This document shows positions 9,661-18,186 of a stretch of DNA of 64,000 bases, piece after piece (within the stretch, counting starts at the first letter, position 1; every line of letters begins with the position of its first letter). The notes below the pieces were generated by a model, which saw nothing but the letters and a program-made list of their open reading frames with translations, was not told the DNA's origin and did no database searches. The translations under genes were made by a program, and so were the position numbers. The stretch is from Flavobacterium zepuense. GTDB lineage: Bacteria > Bacteroidota > Bacteroidia > Flavobacteriales > Flavobacteriaceae. The stretch spans positions 310,001-374,000 of the forward strand of contig NZ_VJVZ01000001.1 in the NCBI RefSeq assembly GCF_007097145.1, written 5' to 3'.

Positions 9661-11419
9661 CATAAAGCCGTATCATAAAAACAGTTACCCAAAAAGGGGC
9701 GTGCTTATAAAAAGCGCATTGCCTATGGTATGGCTTGCACAAATACAGCGTATGGGGCTTGCGTTACAGGATATTACGGCTTACCCCGTGCCGGACACAA
9801 AGGCTAACGAGGTTTTTGGCTGCCTTGTTGTTTTAAAGGAGCACGTAACTATTGCCGAACTCAACAGCAACGCCCTCCTGCAACTGGTTAACGATAAAAT
9901 ATTTATACCGGAATACAGTACACTTAGTCCGCAATTATCTGAGAGTGAATGGCAAAAGCTGTTTGGCAGTCATTACTACATTCACCATCCTGAAATTGGT
10001 CTGGCAGAAGTAGCCGAACCCATTAACTGGCAGGTGCTTATTACACTTCCTGAGCAGGCAAACCTGCACATAACTGCGCCTTTAAAAAGTGTTGCCATTC
10101 CGCGGCAGATAAGCACCATGTACATTGAAGCCGACCCCGAAGCGCTCGCCGCCGCCGTAGAAAAGCCTTTTGGCGACGAAGGCCTTGACAACCTGCCGTT
10201 TGATGTGCAAAAACTGCTTAAAGGCAACCAAAAGGAAATGGATAAATTCCTCGCGTTTTTAGATAAAAACCCCGATTTGGCTTTAAAATTTGCCATTCCC
10301 TTAGATACGTTGGGAACGTCACGCGGCGGCAATAAGGGCAAATTTACGTTTGGTAAAGGTGTTGGTGGAGGACTTGGTTTGGGATTAAGTAAAGCATTAG
10401 GCCTAACCCGCGATACTACCGGCCAGCTAACAAAGTCGTCTAAGCGCAGCCTTCTCATAATAGCAATGCTATTTACCGGGCTGGTTGCGCTTATTATGTC
10501 GGCCAGCGGTTGGGAGGGAAAACCAAATATCTTCCCAATGCTTATCTTCATTATTGCGATAGTACTTATAGAAAGGTTTTCAGGCAGCAAAAATGCCGCT
10601 CCGCGCAGCAGTTCCGGCAGTGGTGGCAGCAACGTGTTACTGGATAATGAAAGGTTTACCACCCTGCAAAAACGCTACGAAAACATGGCGGCCAATTATA
10701 TTACGCAGGGCGACTACCAAAAGGCAGCGCATATTTACCTGAAACTTTTAAAGAATTACCCCAAAGCGGCGCAGGTGCTGGAAGACGGCGGCTGTTATGC
10801 CGAAGCAGCATCCATATACCTCAACTATTGCAAAAACAAGGTTAAGGCGGCAGAATGCTACGAGAAGGCCAGAATATACAATGAGGCAATTATCCTGCAT
10901 AAAGAAATGAAGCAACACGAAAAGGTGGGCGATCTGTACACCCTCCTTAACCGTAAACAGGATGCCGATACCTACTACAACCTCGTTGCCGATGATTATA
11001 AACAGGGCTCGCAGTTTGTAAAGGCTTCGCTTATTTATAAATATAAGATAGGCGTACCGGCATTGGCGCAGGATATTTTGCTTGAAGGCTGGAACACCAA
11101 CAAAGACCCCTACAATTGCCTGAACAATTATTTTGCTAATATTGAAACGGATGCCGCGTTAGAGGATGAAATAAACAGTATTTATAAGCAAACGAATGCT
11201 AAAAACCGACTGATATTTTTAGAGGCCATTAAGGTGGAATATACCAAACACGACAGCCTTAAAGAGCCTGTAAAAGATATTGCTTACGAGATTATTGCCG
11301 AACATTTAGAGGCCAGTCCTGCTGTAGCCTCTGAACTTATATTTTTTAATAAAGAAGATAAGTCCATTACCAAAGATGTAATGAAATATAAGGCCAAACG
11401 TAAAAGTATACGCCTGTAA
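9650..11419 (+). CDS. Membrane-anchored TPR-like protein, last gene of the MoxR-vWA-bpX operon (possible bpX6-type)
   Basis: A 589-residue protein. Residues 1-160 form a beta-rich N-terminal domain resembling the bpX6-type domain of these systems (hedged). Residues about 180-225 are charged and helical, and 226-247 are glycine-rich. Two hydrophobic segments at about 266-284 and 295-309 form a membrane hairpin. A Ser/Gly linker (about 317-328) follows, then about 337-450 holds consecutive helix pairs of TPR/SNAP-like type (QGDYQKAAHIYLKLLKNY, CYEKARIYNEAIILHKEM). This would tether the complex to the inner membrane with the TPR face in the cytoplasm. It overlaps the vWA gene by 11 bases and is the last gene of the operon. 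Confidence 0.8.
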   Translation: MELSIKPYHKNSYPKRGVLIKSALPMVWLAQIQRMGLALQDITAYPVPDTKANEVFGCLVVLKEHVTIAELNSNALLQLVNDKIFIPEYSTLSPQLSESEWQKLFGSHYYIHHPEIGLAEVAEPINWQVLITLPEQANLHITAPLKSVAIPRQISTMYIEADPEALAAAVEKPFGDEGLDNLPFDVQKLLKGNQKEMDKFLAFLDKNPDLALKFAIPLDTLGTSRGGNKGKFTFGKGVGGGLGLGLSKALGLTRDTTGQLTKSSKRSLLIIAMLFTGLVALIMSASGWEGKPNIFPMLIFIIAIVLIERFSGSKNAAPRSSSGSGGSNVLLDNERFTTLQKRYENMAANYITQGDYQKAAHIYLKLLKNYPKAAQVLEDGGCYAEAASIYLNYCKNKVKAAECYEKARIYNEAIILHKEMKQHEKVGDLYTLLNRKQDADTYYNLVADDYKQGSQFVKASLIYKYKIGVPALAQDILLEGWNTNKDPYNCLNNYFANIETDAALEDEINSIYKQTNAKNRLIFLEAIKVEYTKHDSLKEPVKDIAYEIIAEHLEASPAVASELIFFNKEDKSITKDVMKYKAKRKSIRL

Positions 11420-11425
11420 ATAAGG

Positions 11426-12004
11426 TTATAAAGATTGTATGTACCTCAGTATCCCCTCTACATCAAGTATATAGTTTGCGGCAACATTTTCAAGTGCATT
11501 GCGGGGCATAAACGGTATTTCTGCTGATTCCGGGTCCTGAATAACAACTATACCCCCGGCCTCCCTAATTTCGGCAAGGCCATGCGTACCATCTGAATTG
11601 GCACCCGAGAGTAGTATCGCTGCCACTTCCGGCCCAAAGGCGTCGGCAGCCGACTCAAACGAAACATCAATGCTTGGCCTGCTGTAATTCACTTTTTCGG
11701 ATGTATCCAGCGATAGCAGGTTGTTCTTCTCAAAAAGCAAATGATAGTCAGACGGCGCAACATATATGTTTCCCGGCTCTAATACCACTTTATCTTCTAC
11801 ATCCTTAACAGGCAGGGTAGTTTTTGCGGCAATTAATTCTTCAAGGGTAGAGTCTTCAGAGCTTTTGCGGTGTACAATAATTACAATGGCAAATGTGGGT
11901 ATGGCCGTTAGGCGCGGCAGTATTTTAATAAGTACTTCAAGGCTGCCCGCCGACCCCCCTATTAATAAAACCTTGCAGCGTGGGGTTACAGTATCTTTTT
12001 CCAT
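11426..12004 (-). CDS. cheB: CheB-type protein-glutamate methylesterase domain without receiver
   Basis: The CheB catalytic domain alone (192 aa). The triad is visible: Ser18 in GGSAGS, His45 in IIVHRKS and Asp138 in GANSDGTHG. The usual N-terminal receiver domain is missing, so it is not activated by phosphorylation in cis. Its 5' end overlaps the CheR gene by 19 bases. No chemoreceptor, CheA or CheW lies nearby. In Bacteroidota such CheB/CheR pairs travel with hybrid kinases, as here, and the substrate is unclear. It converges with the bpX-type operon, leaving only 6 bases between the two stop codons. Confidence 0.9.
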   Translation of the reverse strand: MEKDTVTPRCKVLLIGGSAGSLEVLIKILPRLTAIPTFAIVIIVHRKSSEDSTLEELIAAKTTLPVKDVEDKVVLEPGNIYVAPSDYHLLFEKNNLLSLDTSEKVNYSRPSIDVSFESAADAFGPEVAAILLSGANSDGTHGLAEIREAGGIVVIQDPESAEIPFMPRNALENVAANYILDVEGILRYIQSL

Positions 12005-12801
12005 AATTTTTCGCGGTCTACTTGTTTAAACCTCATTTGCAGGGGCGAAAACTTAATGGTTTCCTTAGTGCCCAGCGCCAGGTAGCCCAGCTTGGCAAGG
12101 CTGTCATCAAAAAGTACCAGGGCCTTTTCCTGCAGTTCTTTATCAAAATATATCAATACATTACGGCACAGTATCAGGTCGAACTCGTTAAACGAACCGT
12201 CTGACACCAAATTATGCTGCGAGAACACCATTTTTTCAGAAAGGTCTTCTCCAAACTTTGCATAACCGTAATTTGCTGTGTAGTAATGCGAAAAATCTTT
12301 TTTACCGCCCGAAACCATATAGTTTTCAGAATACTGTTTCATCATGTGCAGCGGGAAAATGCCTTTCTTGGCCACATCCAGCACAAGGCCATTAATATCG
12401 GTAGCATACAGCAGCGATTTGTGCAGCAAATTGGCCTCTTTAAGCAATATGGCCATAGAGTACACCTCTTCGCCTGTAGAGCAGCCCGCATGCCAAATGC
12501 GTATAAACGGCTTGGTGCCTATAATGGGCAAAATTTCGTTGCGCAGCACTTTGTAAAACAGCGGGTCGCGAAACATCTCGGTAACGTTAACCGTAATTTC
12601 CTCTACCATGTGCTTAAAATAATCGGGCTCGGTGCGCACTTTGTACAGCAGCTCGCCAAAATTTTTAAAGCCGTCTAAATGTATAAGCCGGTCTACACGG
12701 CGTTTAAGCGATGCCCTGGAGTATCCGCTAAAATCAAAACCGTGATATTCAAATACATCATTTATCAACAGCTCCAGCTCACGATCATCTATTAAAACCA
12801 T
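11986..12801 (-). CDS. cheR: CheR-type protein-glutamate O-methyltransferase
   Basis: SAM-dependent methyltransferase of the CheR family. It has an N-terminal all-helical domain (about 1-75; FSGYSRASLKRRVDRLI) and a Rossmann-like domain with the SAM motif HAGCSTGEE (104-112) and DLILCRNVLIYFD near 215-225. At 271 aa it is of normal length. It sits between a single receiver (1 base or less upstream) and CheB (overlap 19 bases). Probably paired with the adjacent CheB to set a reversible glutamate methylation in this sensor system. Confidence 0.93.
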   Translation of the reverse strand: MVLIDDRELELLINDVFEYHGFDFSGYSRASLKRRVDRLIHLDGFKNFGELLYKVRTEPDYFKHMVEEITVNVTEMFRDPLFYKVLRNEILPIIGTKPFIRIWHAGCSTGEEVYSMAILLKEANLLHKSLLYATDINGLVLDVAKKGIFPLHMMKQYSENYMVSGGKKDFSHYYTANYGYAKFGEDLSEKMVFSQHNLVSDGSFNEFDLILCRNVLIYFDKELQEKALVLFDDSLAKLGYLALGTKETIKFSPLQMRFKQVDREKLWKKIL

Positions 12802-13167
12802 TTATATCGTACTTAATAATTGCAGTAATTTATCTACATCTACAGGTTTGGATATGTAATCATCTGCCCCGGCCTGCAGGCATTTTTCCCTGTCGCCCAC
12901 CATAGCCTGCGCCGTTACCGATATTACTGGCGTACCCTTGCGGGCCGGTATCTTTTTAATAAGCGGTATAGCCTCATAACCGTCCATATCGGGCATCATC
13001 ATATCAATAAGCACTGCATCTACAGGTTCATCGGTTTTAAGCAATTCCAGCGCCTCTTTAGCACTGGTGCACGAAAGGCACTCAAACGAGCGTGCCCTTA
13101 ATGTTGCCGATAGCGCAAAAATGTTGCGCGCATCATCATCTACAATTAAAACTCTTTTCTTGCTCAT
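12802..13167 (-). CDS. Single-domain response regulator
   Basis: A CheY-like receiver of 121 aa with the acidic pocket DDD at 10-12, phospho-acceptor Asp55 (LIDMMMPDMDG), the conserved Thr in SVTAQAM and Lys in SKPVD. No output domain. It resembles the third receiver of the hybrid kinase directly upstream, so it may have arisen from it and compete with or relay from it. It abuts cheR with no gap. Confidence 0.93.
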   Translation of the reverse strand: MSKKRVLIVDDDARNIFALSATLRARSFECLSCTSAKEALELLKTDEPVDAVLIDMMMPDMDGYEAIPLIKKIPARKGTPVISVTAQAMVGDREKCLQAGADDYISKPVDVDKLLQLLSTI

Positions 13168-13182
13168 TTTAATGTATTACTA

Positions 13183-16100
13183 TTAATGCTGGTCGTACAG
13201 CCAAACCCTTAATAAAGACAATAACTGGTCTATATCTACCGGTTTTGTTATATAATCGCTTGCACCTGCGTTGATGCATTTTTCCCTGTCGCCCGTCATG
13301 GCCTTTGCTGTTACGGCAATTACCGGCAGGTTCTTGTATTTTTTATTTTCGCGAATGCGGGTGGCGGTTTCGTAGCCATCCATATTAGGCATCATCATAT
13401 CCAGCAGCACCACATCTACCCCGGGGTTCTCGCCCAGCGATTTTAGCGCCTCCTTGCCATCAATGGCCGTTATGACATTCATTTTAAGCGATTCTAACGC
13501 CTTGGTAAGCGAGTAAATGTTTCGCACATCATCATCTACCACAAGCACAGTTTTATCGCTTAATACATTGTTTAACTGGTTCAGTTTTTTATAATCCTTT
13601 TTACCGTTAGCCCCCTTCTTTTCTTCTACAAGGTGAAGAAAAAGCGAAACCTCATCCAGCATCCTTTGGTACGAATGTGCGGTTTTAATAACTATCGAGT
13701 CGGCATATTTTTTAATCTTAAGCTCCTCTTTCATGCTAAGGCTCTTGCCCGTAAATACAATTACAGGAAGGTTCTCTAAGCCCGGGTTCTTTTTAACGTT
13801 CTCCAGTATTTCATATGCCTGCTTGTCAGGAATACCCATATCAAGTATAACGCAGTCTACCTCTGCCCTTTGCAGCGTGTTTACGCCCTCGTTTATCTCG
13901 CTTTTAATTTCAGAATTGATATTGTTGCTTTCTAAAAAGAAGGCAAGCGCTTTGGCATGTTGCGGGTTATCTTCAAAAATAAGCACCTTTTGCGATTCGC
14001 GGCTGATGATGTGCTCAATCCTCCTGAAGATATCGGGCATTTGCTCAAAGGCCACCGGCTTATCTAAAAAGTTTATGGCACCTTTTAGCAAACTTTCCTG
14101 CTTAAGTTTGTGCGACGACATAATGTGTACCGGTATGTGCTTGGTTTGGGCATTGTTTTTAAGCTCTTCCATAACTTCCCACCCGCTTTTTATAGGCAGC
14201 TGAATATCGAGCAACACGCCCACCGGTTTATATACCAGTGCAAGATTTAAGGCATGGTCACCACGAACGGAAACAATACCTTTATAACCACGCTTACGCG
14301 TGAATTCTAATAGCGATTTGGCAAAGTTAATATCGTCCTCTACAATCAAAATGGCCTTGTCGTTATCGCCTACGGCCTCCCGGTCATCGGGCACATCCTC
14401 GGGTATCGACGGACTTATGTATTGTTTTATCTCGGCATCCTTTTTATCCTGTGCATCTGTAGTTTCAGATTTATAGGCTGATGTTTCCTCAAGCCTTTCA
14501 ACCGGAGCTGCAATAACAGAGCCTATAATAGGCACGGTTATGGTAAACTCACTACCCTCGCCTACCGCGCTTTTAAGCGTAATTTCGCCACGAAGCAATT
14601 TAGCCAGCTCACGGCTGATGGAAAGCCCCAACCCGGTACCGCCATACTTGCGTTTGGTGGAGCCATCGGCCTGTTGAAAGGCTTCAAATATCAATGGCTG
14701 CTTTTCCCTTGGTATACCAATGCCTGTATCTTTAACCACAAACATCATCAGCTTGCTATCAGTAGGGTGTTTTTTAACCTCTAACGTTACAGAGCCTTGT
14801 GAAGTAAATTTAATCGCGTTAGATATCAGGTTTTTAAGTATCTGCTCTAAACGCATTTTATCGGTACGGATAACCACCGGCGCATCTTTCGCTACAATTT
14901 TAAACTCGATATTTTTTTGCTTGGCAACCTCTGTAAACAGGGCTTTAAGGCTATCAGTAATTTCTTTAGTGGCAACATCCAGGAACTCCAGTTCCATTTT
15001 ACCTGCCTCAATTTTACTAAGGTCCAGTATCTCATCAATTAGCCCTAACAAACCGTTGCCCGAGCTGTTTATAACCTTAGCAAACTCTACCTGCTCGCCG
15101 TTCATGTTGGCATCGTTATTTTCAGATAATAAACGGCTTAAAAGCAATATAGAGTTAAGCGGCGTGCGCAGCTCGTGCGACATATTGGCTAAAAACTCTG
15201 ACTTATAACGTGTGGTAAGCTCCAGGTCTTCTGATTTTTTCTGGATCTCCATGTTCTTTTCTTCCAGCAACACACTGCGCTCTGCAAGCTCCTCGTTGGT
15301 TTGCTGCAATTCTTCCTGCTGCACGCGAAGCTCTTCCTCGCTTGCCTGTAGTTTTTGGGTTTGCGCTTCCAGTTCGGCGTTCATGCCCTCAAGTTCGGTG
15401 TGCTGTGCTCTTAGCTCCTCGCCCTGGGCCTGGGTTTCTTCCAGCAGTTCCTGCACACGTTTCCTGTTTTGGGCAGCAGTAATGGCAATACCAATATTAT
15501 TGGCAACCGAGCGTAAAAACTCGAGGTCGCGCTTTGTAAATTCCTTAACCGAAGCCAGCTCTAAAGCCCCAACAACCTTATTATCTACAAGCGGCAGCGC
15601 CACAATGTGGGACGGCTTAACATCGCCAAGGGCGTAGGATATGGTAATATCTTCCGGCGAAAGCGCCTTAAGCTGCATTAATTTGTTAGATGCCACAGCC
15701 TGGCCGGTAAGCCCGTCGCCTATGGTTAGGTATTCCCTGTCTTTGCTTGGTACGTAGCTGTACCCCGCGTATGATTTAAGGTGCTCCCCCTCTACCAAAT
15801 ACAATATTGCCGCATTACTTTTAGTATACAGCGCTATGTATTCGGCAATATCTTTAGTTAACTGGTTAAGCGGCTTCTCGCCTATCATAACCGTATTAAG
15901 CTCTGCCACGCCGGCTTGCAGCCATTCGTTATCAGACAGTGATTTAAACGATGCACTAAGTGCCACCGCCATATTATTAAGCGATAAACCTACGCTGCCC
16001 AGGGCATCGCTCTCGCTATCCTCCACCCTGATATCATAATTACCTTCTGCAATTTGCCCGGCTACACCGCTTATAACGCGGATGCGCTCAGCAGTTTCTC

Positions 16101-16758
16101 TGTCATTTTTTTCCAGCTGTAGCTGAAGTTTAAGCCTTTGGTTATAATCCCTTATAGTCCGTACAAAGAACACTGCACTTATTAATAGCGCAATAATTGC
16201 GGCAATAACAATAAGCACCGAACTGTAAAACCCATAACGCTCTGATTGCGAATTTCTTTCGTCAAGCAGGCTGCGCTCTTCGGTTTCCATACGCTTTAAA
16301 ATGGTGCGTATGCTGTCCATGAGGTTCTTGCCCTGGTTAATTTCATCGGGCACTACAGGCCAGCCTTTTCTTTTTTGAGATATGCGGGTATCTAAATATT
16401 TAAAGAACTGCGCCCTAAGCGGTGCCAGCTCTTTAAGGCTGCTTTGCTGCGCCTCATTGTCTTTAGTTAAAACGGCCAGTTTTTCAAAATATCCTTCAGA
16501 CCGCTCGCGGGCTGTGCTATAGTTAGCCAGAAAATTATCATCGCCTGTAACTAAAAAGCCGCGCATACCGCCCTGTGCATCTATCATTATAGATGATCCC
16601 TCGTTAAGGTTGTAAATAACCTCCTGGGTGTGGTTAACCCACGCGGTACTGTCTAACAGGCTCCTGATGCTTAAAAACGAAGCTATAGAACTTATCATAA
16701 GGATAAGCATGGATGCCCCCGAGCTTAGTATTAAATTTCTTCTAAAATTACCGTTCAT
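13183..16758 (-). CDS. Hybrid sensor histidine kinase with CHASE3, HAMP, GAF and three receiver domains
   Basis: A 1191-residue inner-membrane sensor. TM1 about 9-30; periplasmic CHASE3 about 35-175 (SSIMIDAQGGMRGFLVTG); TM2 about 180-199; HAMP about 200-270; GAF about 290-430; long coiled coil 430-515; HisKA with phospho-His528 (NMSHELRTP); ATPase with N-box NLISNAIKF and DTGIGIP and GGTGLGLS boxes to about 745. Receiver 1 spans about 803-915 (Asp851), receiver 2 about 924-1040 (Asp973) and receiver 3 about 1070-1186 (Asp1120). No HPt domain is visible. It lies 8 bases downstream of another kinase and 15 upstream of a single receiver, all in one operon. CHASE3-GAF multi-receiver kinases are often stress-related, but the signal here is unknown. 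Confidence 0.95.
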   Translation of the reverse strand: MNGNFRRNLILSSGASMLILMISSIASFLSIRSLLDSTAWVNHTQEVIYNLNEGSSIMIDAQGGMRGFLVTGDDNFLANYSTARERSEGYFEKLAVLTKDNEAQQSSLKELAPLRAQFFKYLDTRISQKRKGWPVVPDEINQGKNLMDSIRTILKRMETEERSLLDERNSQSERYGFYSSVLIVIAAIIALLISAVFFVRTIRDYNQRLKLQLQLEKNDRETAERIRVISGVAGQIAEGNYDIRVEDSESDALGSVGLSLNNMAVALSASFKSLSDNEWLQAGVAELNTVMIGEKPLNQLTKDIAEYIALYTKSNAAILYLVEGEHLKSYAGYSYVPSKDREYLTIGDGLTGQAVASNKLMQLKALSPEDITISYALGDVKPSHIVALPLVDNKVVGALELASVKEFTKRDLEFLRSVANNIGIAITAAQNRKRVQELLEETQAQGEELRAQHTELEGMNAELEAQTQKLQASEEELRVQQEELQQTNEELAERSVLLEEKNMEIQKKSEDLELTTRYKSEFLANMSHELRTPLNSILLLSRLLSENNDANMNGEQVEFAKVINSSGNGLLGLIDEILDLSKIEAGKMELEFLDVATKEITDSLKALFTEVAKQKNIEFKIVAKDAPVVIRTDKMRLEQILKNLISNAIKFTSQGSVTLEVKKHPTDSKLMMFVVKDTGIGIPREKQPLIFEAFQQADGSTKRKYGGTGLGLSISRELAKLLRGEITLKSAVGEGSEFTITVPIIGSVIAAPVERLEETSAYKSETTDAQDKKDAEIKQYISPSIPEDVPDDREAVGDNDKAILIVEDDINFAKSLLEFTRKRGYKGIVSVRGDHALNLALVYKPVGVLLDIQLPIKSGWEVMEELKNNAQTKHIPVHIMSSHKLKQESLLKGAINFLDKPVAFEQMPDIFRRIEHIISRESQKVLIFEDNPQHAKALAFFLESNNINSEIKSEINEGVNTLQRAEVDCVILDMGIPDKQAYEILENVKKNPGLENLPVIVFTGKSLSMKEELKIKKYADSIVIKTAHSYQRMLDEVSLFLHLVEEKKGANGKKDYKKLNQLNNVLSDKTVLVVDDDVRNIYSLTKALESLKMNVITAIDGKEALKSLGENPGVDVVLLDMMMPNMDGYETATRIRENKKYKNLPVIAVTAKAMTGDREKCINAGASDYITKPVDIDQLLSLLRVWLYDQH

Positions 16759-16766
16759 AGTAATGG

Positions 16767-17972
16767 TTATATTGGTAAAACTATTATAAAGCTGGAGCCC
16801 TGCCCCAATGTGCTTTTGGCTGTAATTAAGCCGTTGTGTTTTTCGGTTATTTTTTTGGCTATGGCAAGGCCTATACCCGTACCCTCATAGGCATTACGGT
16901 CGTTAAGGCTCTGGAATATCTTAAATATCTTATCCAGATACACCTCGTTAAAGCCAATGCCGTTATCTGATACTGTTATTTTGCAATAACAGCCTTTGGC
17001 CGATGCCGGGCTGTCAAAATCTTTGTCGGCTATGCGCTCAGATGTTATTTCTATAACTGGTGCTATTCCCTCGTTGGTAAATTTTAGCGAGTTACCTATA
17101 AGGTTCTGGAAAAGCTGGCGTAACTGACTCGGAATACCTTGTATAACTGGTAAACTACTTGTTTTTACAACCGCATTTTTTTGTTCGATGCGATAATCAA
17201 AATCTGATAGCACTTCCTCAAGGATAAGGTTAAGGTCGGTTCTTTCGGGTAAAACGGTAGATGAAAGCCGCGAATATTCTAACAAATCCGTTATTAGTTT
17301 CGCCATCCTGTCTGCTGATCGTATCGTGCGGTTTACATAATCAGTAGCTTTATCGTCTTTAACAATATAGCGCTCTTGTATGATCCTGATAAAGGTTTCA
17401 ATTTTCCTTAGCGGTTCTTTAAGATCGTGCGATACCACCCACGAAAATTGCTGAAGCTCATGGTTCTTCATCTCGAGCTCCTCATTTTTAAGCAGCAGTT
17501 CGCTGGTACGTTCAGCTACCTTTTGTTCCAGGTTTTCCTGGGCTTCTTTCCTAATTTCTACTTCTTTAGACAGCAGGTCGCGAATATCCCTTAACTCCTG
17601 TTTTTGTTCGGCAAGCTTAAGAAAGGTTTTTACTTTAAGGATAAGCAAATCAGGGTCTACCGGTTTGGTAACGTAGTCTACCCCGCCCGATTCATACCCC
17701 TTAGAGATAAACTTTTTTTCTTTATTGATAGCCGATAAAAATATAACGGGAATATCCTTGGTACGGTTGCTTCCGGCAAGTATCTCTACTACCTCAAAGC
17801 CGTCCATACCGGGCATCTGCACATCCATAATGATGAGCGAATAGGTTGTCTTAAGTATCTTTTTAAGCGCTTCTTCGCCCGATTCCGCCGAATCTACCGG
17901 TATGTTATGAAGTTCGAGTATTTTTTGTAAGGCCAGGATGTTTGCCCGTATGTCATCTACTATTAATACCAT
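16767..17972 (-). CDS. Response regulator-histidine kinase fusion (REC-HisKA-HATPase)
   Basis: A cytoplasmic protein of 401 aa. Receiver at 1-120 with Asp50 (IIMDVQMPGMDG), coiled coil about 120-172, HisKA with His182 (SHDLKEPLRK), and an ATPase domain with NLIGNSLKF, DNGIGF and GTGIGLAIAKK to the end. The organisation receiver-then-kinase means that a phosphorylated input can control kinase activity, so it probably takes or returns phosphate to the hybrid kinase 8 bases downstream. It is the first gene of the sensor operon, and a structured leader candidate precedes it. Confidence 0.93.
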   Translation of the reverse strand: MVLIVDDIRANILALQKILELHNIPVDSAESGEEALKKILKTTYSLIIMDVQMPGMDGFEVVEILAGSNRTKDIPVIFLSAINKEKKFISKGYESGGVDYVTKPVDPDLLILKVKTFLKLAEQKQELRDIRDLLSKEVEIRKEAQENLEQKVAERTSELLLKNEELEMKNHELQQFSWVVSHDLKEPLRKIETFIRIIQERYIVKDDKATDYVNRTIRSADRMAKLITDLLEYSRLSSTVLPERTDLNLILEEVLSDFDYRIEQKNAVVKTSSLPVIQGIPSQLRQLFQNLIGNSLKFTNEGIAPVIEITSERIADKDFDSPASAKGCYCKITVSDNGIGFNEVYLDKIFKIFQSLNDRNAYEGTGIGLAIAKKITEKHNGLITAKSTLGQGSSFIIVLPI

Positions 17973-18186
17973 CTTAAATATTATGTAGATTTATTGAAAC
18001 ATATGCCATGCCAGTGTACACCGTTGCCTTATGAGCAGCAATGCTGTATGGGCAATGCATAAGCATATGTAGTAAGGTTATCTTTTTTACTTTTTTGGTC
18101 ACGAAGTAAAAGTATAAAAAGAACTGTTAAAGAGTTGTTAATTCAATTTATGAATATTAACAGTTATTGCATAAACATTATACATC
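17973..18186. other. Intergenic region upstream of the sensor operon with nested inverted repeats
   Basis: Holds a multi-stem foldable segment at 17999-18070 (outer arms ACATATGC / GCATATGT, inner arms TTGCC / GGCAA, central AGCA / TGCT). It also has a separate 9-bp inverted repeat AACTGTTAA / TTAACAGTT at 18122-18130 and 18157-18165. No gene is visible. The stretch is both the 5' region of the kinase operon and the 3' region of the antiporter gene, both on the minus strand. Confidence 0.6.
17999..18070 (-). promoter_or_regulatory. Candidate structured leader RNA
   Basis: Three nested complementary arm pairs in 72 bases (8, 5 and 4 bp, with internal loops) lie 27-98 nt before the kinase start on the transcribed strand. 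No T-run follows on that strand, so it is not a simple terminator. It may be a leader structure, or part of the antiporter mRNA 3' end. No known riboswitch class is recognised. Confidence 0.35.

Noticed and set aside
12022..12678. Plus-strand frames opposite cheR
   Set aside because: Antisense shadows of the CheR gene; codon pattern and homology are on the minus strand.
14720..15637. Plus-strand Ser-rich frames opposite the hybrid kinase
   Set aside because: Shadow frames of HisKA and coiled-coil coding; low-complexity Ser runs mirror the minus-strand Glu codons.
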